From assembly GCF_020283565.1 (NCBI RefSeq), contig NC_060059.1, forward strand, positions 45,962,572 through 46,026,571: a stretch of DNA of 64,000 nucleotides. Reading direction: 5' to 3'. The translations under genes were made by a program, and so were the position numbers. Under the pieces are notes generated by a model. The model made no database searches. It worked only from the letters and a program-made list of their open reading frames with translations, and was not told the DNA's origin. The stretch comes from Trifolium pratense. Lineage: Eukaryota; Streptophyta; Magnoliopsida; Fabales; Fabaceae. Shown here in pieces: positions 11,732 through 22,600 of the stretch (position 1 is its first letter; each line of letters begins with the position of its first letter).

Positions 11732-12008
11732 CCATCATGGCGATCCCGGAGCTGCCACCTCACGATCTTCTCCACCCCCCTCTCTAGTGGAGTTTTTGCC
11801 TTCCGTGGGAATCGAACCATGTACCCTGGGGTTCAAATATGTGTTCAATCCATTCCCACTACCAATTGAGCTATCAATTGGTAGTGGGAATGGATTGAAC
11901 ATGTACTTGAACCCCAGGGTACATGGTTCGATTCCCACGAAAGGCAAAAACTCCACTAGAGAGAGGGGTGGATAAAGTCGTGAGGTAAAGCACCGGGATC
12001 GCCATGAT
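11732..12008. repeat. Palindromic repeat with tRNA-like A and B boxes
   Basis: Two arms of about 138 bp face each other around 11875. Each arm carries, in outward reading, an A-box-like TAGCTCAATTGGTAG and a B-box-like GGTTCGATTCCCAC, the spacing and sequence seen in tRNA-derived SINEs. The arms differ by roughly 10 percent. The short ORFs on both strands are artefacts of the palindrome. Confidence 0.6.
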
Positions 12009-12647
12009 GTGAAGAATAGAAAAGTGATTGAGTTTATGGAGTTGAAACAAGGTAACATGTCTGTTGCAGAGTATTCCGTTAAGTTTCAGTCCTTATGTAG
12101 GTTCGCACCACACTACAACACTGTTGAGGCCGAGCATGATAAGTGTGTGAAGTTTGAGAGTGGTCTGAGGCCTGAGATTAAACATTTGATCGGATTTTCT
12201 GAGATTAGAGACTTTCCAACATTGGTAAATAAGAGTCGTATATGTGATGAAGATGGAAGAGCTAGAGCGAACCACTACAAGATGACTAATGAAAAAAGTG
12301 GCAAGGATGGGAACCGTTGGAAACCCTATGATAACAAGGGGAAGAAGCATGCTGAGAATAATAGTGGTAAGAAAGACGTGAAATGTTTCAAATGTGGAGT
12401 TTGGGGGCACAAAGCAGATGAGTGCAGGAGTCAAGGTTCAAAATGCTTTAGGTGTGGGAGATTCGGTCACAAGTCTAAGGATTGCAAGAACCCAATCACT
12501 TGTTTCAACTGCAATGAGGAGGGTCACATTAGTCCCGATTGTAAGAAACCAAAGAAGAGTGGGGGAAAGGTTTTTGCTTTGGATGGTGGTGATGCAGCGG
12601 AGGAACCGCTGGTGGAAATGCAACTTGGGAGTTGGAAAGCAAGATGA
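12009..12647 (+). pseudogene. Chromovirus gag fragment with three CCHC zinc knuckles
   Basis: About 210 codons are open, but the N-terminal half of gag and all of pol are missing. It begins inside the Retrotrans_gag domain (VIEFMELKQGNMSVAEY, then LRPEIKHLI) and continues through a basic linker to three CX2CX4HX4C knuckles: CFKCGVWGHKADEC, CFRCGRFGHKSKDC and CFNCNEEGHISPDC. Triple-knuckle gags of this type occur in Tekay/Del chromoviruses, where gag packages the RNA. The frame ends shortly after the start of the protease linker. No start codon in a normal context is present, so this is a relic. Confidence 0.85.
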
Positions 12648-12716
12648 GAAGTTCTTATCTGAAGTTGTTTTTAGGTAAATTTTCGAGGGCGAAAATTCTT
12701 TTTAGGGGGATAGAGT

Positions 12717-14766
12717 TGTAACATCCTTTTTTTTTATTATTATTAGTATTTAATTATTATTATTATTATGTGATTAATTGTGTTTATGTGTTTTTGGAGG
12801 TATAATAGTAATTAGTACTTTTAGTTGGTTATGAGTTTTTAGATTGATTAGGATTAAGATATCTAATTAATTAATTAGGATTGGTGGGCTTAGTGTGTTT
12901 TGGGCCTAAACATGAAAATGAGAAATTAATAAATAAAAAGGGTAGTTTAAGTAGTGAGGTAATGAAATTAGGTTTAGATGAGAAAGTTAATAAATATGAG
13001 TATTTGGTCATAAAAAGGGAAAAACGTAAAAGAAGGGTTTTGGAGAGTTCTTGAAGAAAAATCAAGAGTGGGAGAACAAGCTTAGGAATTGAAGAGGAAG
13101 ACCAAAGTTTCCAACAAATTGTTAAGGTAAGAGAGTGGTTATGAAATTCTTTGAGACAAGCTTAATGAGAGGGGAGGAAACCTTTTCCTCCATTCCCAAA
13201 CTCTCTTCATCTTATTTGGGTTTTGGTTGGGGATTTGGGAATATGATTTAATTCCAAAGCTTTATGTGTTGATATGTGATTCTTCATGCTTTATTATGAC
13301 TAATAAGTAAAAATCCATGAATTAATGAGTTGTTTGATGATTTTAAGTTGTTTTAAGTGCTTTTGAATAAGCTATAAGTTAACTAATTGATTGGTATGTG
13401 TTTTAGAACCTTTAAACTTCATTTTCGTGGGTTTTAAGTGATTATTTGAGGAACCCCAGGTCCAAAACGCAATTCTGCAGATTCGCGTCGAAAACTGGCC
13501 GACGCTATGATCGACGCTACTGTTTGTTTGATTTTTTTTAACTTTTGTTGACGTATGCACCCGGAACTTATTTTCCACAGTTTTTCGCGTAGATTCCATT
13601 TCCGGGGTTAGTTTTCTGAGATAAGACTTGGTTTATATAGTTTGCTTATATGTTGATATACTTTATATATATTTGATGTATTTCGTATGCTTATTTGATT
13701 GAATTTACTTCTCATTCATTGAAGCATGACTTGGGAGTATTTATTAGGTTTCGAAAAGATGTATATGAGCAATTTAATAAGTGTATACTTGTTAATTGTT
13801 TTGAAATAATTGATTGTTGTGTTGATGAACGAGATATTATAGTTGAGACATGATGATGAGTATTATTGGATTATGTTATCCATTTATCATGATGATTTAT
13901 AGTTGAGTAGTATCATATGTTTGGTACTTGATCATTCGTGCATTCCATTGATGCATTTTAGTTGAGCATCCTTTGTGATGATATTGTTGAGATAGTTGAG
14001 ATTTGGATTCGGTTGGTCCAATATAGTTGAGCTAGACGGTACCACATGCACTTAGTAAATGTTAAGAGAACATTTCATTATTGTGACATTAGTTTGCATT
14101 TAGGAGATGAATGATATTGACATTAATCAATTGTACTTGATTATTTGTGATTTAATCTTGTATTTAATTGTGATGTGAGACAATTGTAGTTTTTGTGCTT
14201 AATTAATTAAGGTGTTTTGTATGCATGATTACTTACACTTTATGTGAATTTCGATAACTAACTCTCTGTTTTGTGTATGTGCTGAACCGTTGGGGGTTCA
14301 GGTTCCCAGGTCAAGGATACTGCTGTCAGGGAGTAGTTGCTTGCTTGCTTATTTTAGCGAGGAGATTGGCAAGATGCTTCTCCGTTTATTTTGTTTTATT
14401 TATTTTGGGATGTAATAATAGTACTTAGTGTCGCTCTGGTAGTGTAACACCGGGACAAGTTGATATTTACTTTATATCTTATATATGTCGGATGTATGTG
14501 GTTTTGATAGCCTTACTTTCATATGTGAAATTTATTTTATGAAATGCATGAGTAATTCATATGATGAGTATTATGAAAAATGGTTAATTGGATATATGAG
14601 ATAAATGCATGATTAGTCTTTAGGACATGTGTTTTTCATTCCGCTGCTTTGTAAATGAATATATCATGTATGATCGTATGTTCTCATTTAAAATGTAATA
14701 CTCTAAATGTCCACATGTTTATTTATTTAAGTTAATAAGTACGCGTATGGGGTTTAGGGTGTTACA
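12717..14766 (+). repeat. 3' LTR of the nested Tekay-like element
   Basis: TGTAACATCC at the start follows the purine tract; GGGTGTTACA is at the end, next to the TSD. Length 2050 bp, AT-rich, no coding sequence seen. GGGTTTAGGGTGTTACA at the right end is similar in style to the solo LTR at 15612-18870. Confidence 0.75.
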
Positions 14767-15047
14767 CATACCTTGTGAATGAAGTGGAGTCACATATATA
14801 TAGCCCCCAGCGCAGGGCCAAGGCCCTTGATGGCATTAATGGTCATCAAGTGGCTGCCGGAAAACGGCTTGGGAGCCTTGATGTGCAGTAAATGCCCATC
14901 ATTCCAGTTTACGGCCGTTATGATACGCGAGAGTATCAGACCGTTGGAGAGTCGAGCAAGTCTCGCGGGCTCTTCATGTTAGGCTTGCTCGGGGCGTATT
15001 TGTTCGACATCCTCTGGTGCTCGAGCATCTATGCTCGGCCCAGAACA
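14767..15047 (-). repeat. Right (5') LTR of Tat-A, second segment
   Basis: It continues the LTR after the nested insertion: a TATATATA box (14792-14800), then AGCCCCCAGCGCAGGGCCAA, matching the AGTGCCCCCAGCGCTGGGCC block of the Tat-B LTR. It ends CCCAGAACA at 15047 like Tat-B. Without the insertion the LTR is about 450 bp. Confidence 0.75.
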
Positions 15048-15611
15048 CTTTTGATTTTTTATTGTGAGTTTATTTTGTTAACGAAAACAACTTCGGAAAA
15101 TTAGATCGAAAATGCCTATGTTCGGAAGATGCAATCCAAACTCACTTAGGCTCGGAAGCTGCAATCCAAACTCGTTTCCTGAAACTCCATTTGCTTCCTC
15201 AAACTTCATTTTGCTTCTTGAAACTCCATTACCATAGAAGATATCGAGCTTTGTTCTCAAAGTTTGTTTATATTATACTATTGAAATATCTTGTGTTCGG
15301 CAAAAACTTGTCCTCAAACTGTCATGGCACATTAGTTATTGTCCCGTCTAAGATTTGTTTATGTTAGAGTTGGACAGTTGGGGATTTATTTGCTTCCTGA
15401 AATGCAATAAAGCTTCCTAAAATTGGACAGTTTCAATAACAGTATTCTTCAAAAGTTCTTTGACAAGGCTAGTGGGATTGATGTTCCTCTATCCCAACTC
15501 CTTCAGGTGAAGGCAACTTCAGATTTGCTTCCGAACATTGGAGTGTGGCAACAAAGAGCTGGAACACATTCTGATTCTAATTGGGTCATGAGAGTTGAAC
15601 TTGGCGGGAAG

Positions 15612-18600
15612 TGTAAGACCCTTAATTTCACAGTTTATTTTGTGTAAGGAAAATAAATATTGGATAAAAGTTTTAGGGTTTTGTTTAAGTCGTTTTGTAA
15701 GTATCGTTGTAATAACGGCATTTTTGCTGAGTTTAAGTCTGTTTTGTACTCGTGCGCTGAAAAGGCACATACTTTTGGGCTGTAATCCTCTTTTATGTAT
15801 GAGAAGGTTTATGCAAATTCAGAATGACGAGTTTTGGATTATTCTCGCTTTTGGAAAAACGAGTAGAAATTTTACCCGCTGACGTAAAATTTTACGGTTT
15901 CTGAATTCAGTAGAATTTTGGGTGGAAGTTTTATATATCTGCGCGAGTTAGGATATGTCCTGAGAATAATTTTCGAGAGTGTGGAAGAAAATTACAGTCG
16001 CGGAAAAAGATTCGGCGATAAGTTTTGGAAATCGTTTACGGAGGACTTTTAGGTTATAGATTTTCTGTCTGTGCAAGTTTGGTCCGTAACCGAAGCGTGA
16101 CTCGTCTGTGAGGCGAAGACTTTTAGAACCATATGAAAATATCTAAAGTGGATGGGATTTGTTTGATCCATTGGCTAAGGTTCAACATGGCTTATGGTGC
16201 ACCTTTGATCCAAGGGCTAGGAATGCTTATGACCAAGGTATAGTAAGGAGGTTTAGGAACTTGTGGACTTAGCAAAAATCAGAATTTTCACTCACCTCTC
16301 TTCTCTCTCAAACCGTGAACCACTCCCCCATTTTCTATTCATCACCAAATTCTCATTTCTTCACCAAATCCTTCCATTCAAGGCTTGTTGGATCATAAGA
16401 ACTTGCAAGGAATCACTTCACTTAAGGTAACTAACCTCCTCCTTTCTTTTAGTTGGTTGAAACTCATAGATTTTAGGATTTGTTATGAATATGTTCTTGA
16501 GCAAATATTCTAGAAATTTAGTTTGGTTCCATGGGAGTGTTTATGGGTAGTAGACTAGCTTGTTTAAGCTTAGCATGTGTTGATTTCCATGGTGATTAAA
16601 GTTTTCACAAGATTTTTGTTAGGGTTTGAAAAATTGATTTGAATTGCTCATAACTTTGAAAATTTGTGTTGTGCTTTTATTTTTGGTGTTGTTTATGAGC
16701 ATTGTAGTGAAATGGATGTTAGAAAATGGCTTTAATTTTGTGAAACAAGGAAAAATAATTTTGAGTGTGTTCTTGAGGATTTTATGAACAAATTTTTAGA
16801 AATTCTTGTTTTGACCCTCAAAATGAATTAGTTGATCATTTCCATAGGCTTGTGAACTATTAGAGGCTTGCTAGTTATTAGCATTGGAAAAATTTTGGGT
16901 GTGGTTCACATTTTCAAAACTTTTGGTCATGAGAAATTTCGGAAAAGTGTGGTAGAGGTTTCAAAATTGGTTAGGGCTTTGAGGGAGGCACAATGGTGGC
17001 CTAGGGCGAATTACCATGCAAAAATTTTTGGGAAAAAAATGGTTTTAGTGTTGTATGTGTGTTAAAGAACCTAAAATTGAATTTTCGAAATTTGAGGCTT
17101 TGCCCGGAAAATTTTTTGGGGCTTGGATTAGTAACTCGGGGGTATTATGGGATATTACCATGCCCTCGGAAGCGAAAAATTTTGAGCGGAAGTGCCACTT
17201 CCATTTTGGATGGCCGAACCTAGCTTGTGTGGGGGGGGGGGGGGAATTTGTGAAATTTTTTCTAAGTCCACAATTTTGTGAAAAATGAGCATGCTTTGAT
17301 AAAATGATCATAGGTGGGTCAAAGTTTGATTATAGGATTGTATTTGGAAAGAAAAACTTGAAACTTGCGACGCAAGAAAAACTCGATTATTTTGTCGAGA
17401 TATTTTCGTAAAATTTTTAGGTTGTTTTCAAGTGTTTTGGTAGTGTATGAAAGTGTCCTTTGAAGTTTAAAACCATAGAGAGCAATGGTATGCTTTGAAA
17501 ACGAAAATGTTTTGTTTTGTGAAAAATAGTGTATTTAACTTCGGGAATTTTTAATCGCTATGGGGAGGACTCGGAAATAATATCCGAGAGTGTTAGGAAG
17601 TGCCTTAGACACCTCTAGACCTTTGTTGATAGGTTTAGTTTCGATAAGATAATTTGGGAGAAACTTATTCATTGTCCGCTCGTTATTTTTAGCAAACGCG
17701 AAACGGTAGATAGTGCGAAACGTTGTGGTTTTTGGTTGGAAGCATTGTCGAGGTAAGGGCACCTTTCTATTTATGCCTTCCTTCCGTCGATAACATGAGT
17801 GTATGTTTGTTGTTTGTGCACTAATTGGTGAGTGCTTGGTATGTTTTGTGTTATGTATTCTCGATATGAGATCGTGGTGAATACATGTTTGATTGTCTTA
17901 CATATGTTTGGTGTAATATATGTGTTGACATGTTGTTGAGATTACATTTAATGAGAATATGTAAGTTGTTTGCATTAGTATATGTAGAGAAGGCGTATGC
18001 TCATGCACTCATTGTGGGTATTTGATCTGAGTGATTGTACCTGGTGATACTCCCGCCTTTAAGTGAGCCGGTATTTGATCTGAGTGATTGTACCCGCCGT
18101 TAATGGAGCCGGTATTTGATCTGAGTGATTGTACTCGGAGTATTCCACCAATTGAGTCGGTGTTTGATCTGAGTGATTGCACCCGGTGTTATTCCACCGT
18201 TGAAATTTCCGGAAATCATGCATGTGACGATCCTGTGACGGGGTGTCACACTCATTCATTAGAGGTTTGCATTAGGCTATGTGCGCATTTTATTTATTAT
18301 GCGTGTGTTGAGGAAAATGATAAGTGTTTAGCCGCTTTCTATTTGGTATTTGGTATTTGTATTACTTGTTTCCAGTTGGTGACCCTTATTTTGCATGCCA
18401 TATCGCGGGCTCCTCCCACCCCCAGACGATGGAGCGCCATCTGAGACCGTAGGTCGTGTGGATGGCGAGGACTTCGTGGACTATCCCGGAGTGTAGAGAG
18501 TAGCGCTTGTTAGGCTACATTTTGGTTAGGCTTAGGGCCTAGTTTGTATTTTGGGATGACTTTATGTCTTATACATTTATACTCAGACATGTTTAGTGCC

Positions 18601-18870
18601 TTTTGGCCTTGTGATATATTCGGTTCATAACTCGTGTCTTTTGGTTGATGAACTTAATGTATCCGCTGTATGTAAATTATTCAGGTACACACTTTGCTTC
18701 GAGGAAGCCCTGTAATATAATGTGTTGATGTTATATTTATTTTCTATTGAATGACGAATTGCCGAGATAGCTGCGGGCGTTCACGCGCGCCATTTTATTT
18801 AAGCGTGTTGATTTTTTAAATAAAAAAATAATAATACCCCTTTTTATGCTTTGAAAAACGGGGTGTTACA
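15612..18870 (+). mobile_element. Solo LTR (Tekay-like), 3259 bp, in a host exon
   Basis: Starts TGTAAGACCC, ends GGGGTGTTACA, and is flanked by perfect duplications GGAAG (15607-15611 and 18871-18875). No gag or pol is present. Long LTRs starting TGTAAGACC and ending GTTACA are usual in Tekay/Del chromoviruses. A four-copy tandem repeat sits at 18018-18200 and a run of 14 G at about 17230. Solo LTRs arise by recombination between the two LTRs of a full element, which leaves the TSD intact as seen here. The strand is arbitrary. Confidence 0.8.
18018..18200. repeat. Four-copy tandem repeat in the solo LTR
   Basis: The core TTTGATCTGAGTGATTG recurs four times at about 18020, 18071, 18115 and 18164, with GC-richer linkers of varying length (period roughly 45-51 bp). 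No function is visible. Confidence 0.8.
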
Positions 18871-19007
18871 GGAAGAAAAAAATTGTAGAATCAGAGATAG
18901 GCTCAAAAGAAGAAATTATTGATGGTGGTTATAATAATGGTAATGTTGCTGATGATGATATTCAAAATGTTGAAGAAGAGGAAAAGAGTTGCTTTACAAA
19001 TGATTGA

Positions 19008-19698
19008 AGTTACTTAATATGAATTATCCATGTGGTTCAACTTCAAGTAATTAACTATTAGAAGGAAGAAAATAGGAACATTTCATGTCATGGTTGGTTC
19101 TTAAAATTGTAGCAAATCCATGCATGCCATTTTCTGCTATATTTTTCATGTACTTTTCTGTTTTCTGTAAAATATATATATATGTATATGATGTCTAGGA
19201 CTCATAAATTCTTGCTTCTAATTTGATTTAGTCTCTTATTTGACATGATTTGTTGTTTTCTTTTGTTTGCTGTTTAAAAAGAGAGGTGAAAGATGCAAAT
19301 TTGTGATGAAGAGCCATGTGGGTTAGTGAAGAATGTGAGAGAGACACAAAAATCGATCCAAAGTTGTTCAATTTCGGATTTTACGGTCCAACACATTCTT
19401 AGGGATAATTTTGTCAGTTTGAGGGGACTGGGAGCAATATAGGAGGTCTAGAAGAGCAATTTTCCTTGCTCCTTACTATCATAATTCATGATACTTATGG
19501 TGTTGGTGTCAATTTCAATTGTTGCATTATATACAAATAAAATGATAGTCAAACCTAAAGATTGTTGGAACTTGATTAGAAGTACATAAGAAATTTCATA
19601 GCATTTCTATTACACACCTTTTGATTTGATTCGCACCTAAGGGTGAAGAAAAAACTGGTCCATGATGAACCAATTTTTTTACTGGTTCATTTTATACG
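19008..19698. other. 3' flank of the split host gene
   Basis: AT-rich sequence after the TGA at 19005-19007, probably 3'UTR and downstream intergenic DNA. No ORF or RNA gene is seen. The five bases ATACG at its right end are the copia target site. Confidence 0.5.
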
Positions 19699-22600
19699 TG
19701 TTAACTAACATTGAGGATTCATAGAGAGAAAACATAAAGTGGCTAGGGTTTTCATTAGGAATAATCAAAATTAATAGAGTACAAAATAATAGAATGGTAT
19801 AAATACTAGAGTATAAAAGACTAAACTACCCTTAATATAATATATTATTTATATATTATGTAACATCCCCCCTCAAACTCATGATGCATTAATAGGAAGC
19901 ATCGAGAGTTTGTCAATCAAGAAATGAAAACGTTTAATAGAATGAGTTTTCGTGAACAAGTCAGCAATCTGCAAGGAGGAAGAAACAAATGGTAAAGTGA
20001 TAGTGCCATGTTGAAGATGATGACGAGTGAGATGACAATCAATCTCAATGTGTTTGGTGCGTTCATGAAAGACCGAGTTATGAGCAATTTGAATGGCACT
20101 TTTGTTATCACAATACATAGGAGTAGCTTTAGACAGAGAAACACCCATATCAGAAAGAAGCCAACGTAACCACACTATCTCCGAAGTGGTAGTGGCCATA
20201 GCACAGTACTCAGCTTCTGTTGAAGAACGAGATATAATGTCTTGCTTCTTGCTCTTCCAAGATATAAGAGAATCTCCTAGAAAAATACAAAAACCTGTAG
20301 TAGACTTGCGATCAGTGGGATCACCAGCCCAATCTGCATCAGAGTAAGCATGTAACTCCAAAGAAGAAGATGAAGGAAAAAGAAGACTCTTAAATTGAGT
20401 TCCTCGAAGATAACGAAGAATGCGAAGAACAGCTGCCCAATGCACTGTAGTAGGAGAAACAACAAACTGACTAACAATGTGCACTGCATAAGCAATATCT
20501 GGTCTGGTAATAGTAAGATACACCAAGCTGCCAACCAAAGTACGATACAAAGTAGGATCCGATAAAAGAACGCCATCAGAGGGAGCATATTTCACATTAA
20601 GCTCAAGAGGGCTATCTGCTGATCTAGTATCAGAAATACGAGCTTGTTCAAGAATGTTGGCAATATATTTAGATTGTGAAAGAAGATAACCTCTAGGGGA
20701 GTATGCAACCTCAATCCCCAAAAAATATCGAAGAGTGCCTAAATCCTTCATCTCAAATTGTTTAGCTAACTGTAATTTCAACTCATCAATCCCATTAACA
20801 TCATAACCTGTAATAATCATATCATCAACATATAGGGATAATAGAATATGACCATGAGAATTGGTTCTAAGAAATAAAGCAGAATCATGATCACTAGAGC
20901 GGAACCCAAGAGATGTAATTACGGTAGAAAACTTCTCAAAACAAGCTCGTGGAGCTTGTTTCAGACCATATAAAGCTTTCTTCAACTTACACACTTCTCC
21001 CTTATTATGAGAAATACCTGGTGGAGGTACCATATAAACTTCCTCCTGAAGATCACCATTTAGAAATGCATTTTTAACATCCATTTGAAAAATATTCCAT
21101 TGACGAACAGAAGCAACAGCAATAAGAGTACGAATAGTAGTCATCTTGGCCACAGGAGCAAATGTTTCTTCATAATCCATGCCATACTGTTGAGAGAAAC
21201 CCTTAGCAACAAGACGAGCTTTGTATCGCTCTACTGACCCATCAGATTTGGTTTTGGTCTTGTATACCCAACGAGACCCAATAGCACGTTTTCCTGGTGG
21301 AAGAGGTACTAAATCCCAAGTATTTGTCTTATGCAAAGCAGCAAGTTCCTCTGCCATAGCCTGCTGCCAAAGAGGATCAAGAATAGCTTCTTTATAGGAA
21401 GATGGCTCAGACAAATTATGAATAGAGGTTAGAAAAGAGGCAAAAGAAGGAGAATAAGTGGAATAAACAAAATCAGGCAATTGAGTAGACTTACGATCAC
21501 GACAGGGATAACGAGGAGAAGGGGCTGTGGATGGCGTAGGATCAACAGTCGCAAGAGGTTGTTGGATAGCCGTGGGGACAGAGGGAGCATTTGTATCTGG
21601 AGTGGCAATAGTGTCAGTCCTGCAATTCTCAATAGTACAATCACTAGAAATATCATCATCAAAGGCAAAAGGATCAATATGAGCAAGCTCAGACCTGGTA
21701 GGAGTATGCGAATCAGAAGAAAGAGAGTAAAATGGTATGTGCTCAAGAAACACAACATGACGAGAAACATACAATTTTTTATTAATAGGATTATAACAAC
21801 GATAACCCTTTTGACCATCCCATAACCAAGAAAAACACATATTGCAGAGCGAGGACACAATTTACTACGTTCAACTTGTGGAAGAAGAACAAAACAAGTA
21901 GAACCAAATACTTTTAAATAAGAATAATCAGGAGCATGACCATACAAAACCTCAAATGGAGACAAACCTGAAGTGATAGATGATGGAATTCTATTAATGA
22001 CATGAACAGCTGTACGAATTGCTTCACCCCAAAATTCACTTGGAACTGCTGCAGACAACAAAAGAGAACGGGCAGTTTCAACAATATGACGATGCTTTCT
22101 TTCGGCAACGCCATTTTGTTGAGGAGTATCGGTACATGAAGTCTGGTGAATAGTACCATCATAAGCAAGCAACTCAGAGAATTTATTAGAAGTATACTCG
22201 CCACCTTGATCGCAACGAAAACACTTTATCACAGCATTATGTTGAGTTTTAACCGTAACACGAAACATACGATAGATATCATAAAATTCTGAACGATTTT
22301 TCATAAGATAAACCCAACAATAACGACTATAATCATCAATAAAACATACATAATATCTAGATCCACCTTTGGTAAAAACCGATGATGGACCCCATACATC
22401 AGAATGAACTAAATCAAAAGGTACATTAGAAACAGAAGTACTTTTATTAAAGGGCAAAGCAGAAAATTTTGCAAGTTTGCAACCACAACAATCAGAAATA
22501 TCTCTAGTTTGCAACTTTCCTAAAGCTCCGGTAGAAGCCAAGTACTTTAATCTAGAGGCAGAAACATGTCCAAGGCGAGAATGCCATAAATAAAAGCTAC

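Larger units (their letters stand above)
11714..14766 (+). mobile_element. Tekay-like chromovirus deletion derivative nested in the Tat-A LTR
   Basis: Flanked by perfect 5-bp duplications CATAC (11709-11713 and 14767-14771). It starts TGTAACA and ends TGTTACA. Inside are a 277-bp palindrome (11732-12008), a gag fragment with three zinc knuckles (12009-12647), a purine tract (TTTAGGGGGATAGAG, about 12701-12715) and a 2050-bp 3' LTR (12717-14766). Pol is absent. The 5' end (TGTAACAGCCCCC) differs from the 3' LTR start (TGTAACATCC), so the 5' LTR has been replaced or lost although the TSD is intact. Lineage is inferred from the gag type and long LTR. Confidence 0.75.
2486..15047 (-). mobile_element. 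Tat-lineage Ty3/gypsy retrotransposon 'Tat-A', decayed
   Basis: Gag-pol is on the minus strand (11458 down to 6032) and an antisense gene on the plus strand (3375-5391). The primer-binding site (11525-11542) and the right LTR (from 11544, ends 15047) define the 5' end of the element. The left LTR is missing: the SIRE-like LTR joins about 0.9 kb upstream of the antisense ORF, whereas in Tat-B that distance is 1.8 kb. Gag-pol has several stops, frameshifts and deletions, so the element is dead. Tat assignment rests on the second, archaeal-type RNase H after the usual RNase H, and on the antisense gene. Confidence 0.85.
15411..19007 (+). pseudogene. Last coding exon of an unrecognised host gene, split by a solo LTR
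   Basis: Two open pieces lie outside the repeats: about 15411-15611 and 18871-19007. When the LTR and one copy of its 5-bp duplication are set aside, the frame of the first piece (NSILQKFFDKASGIDVPLSQ, later VWQQRAGTHSDSNW) runs directly into the second (IVESEIGSKEE, then an acidic stretch ending in a TGA at 19005-19007). That in-frame continuity over more than 100 codons argues for a real exon. A possible splice acceptor TTGGACAG ends at 15430. I do not recognise the protein family. Earlier exons are not seen, possibly because Tat-A lies just upstream. With 3.26 kb inserted, the intact product cannot be made unless the LTR is spliced out. Confidence 0.55.

Noticed and set aside
11706..12058. 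Short ORFs on both strands with near-identical peptides
   Set aside because: They mirror each other because the DNA is a palindrome.
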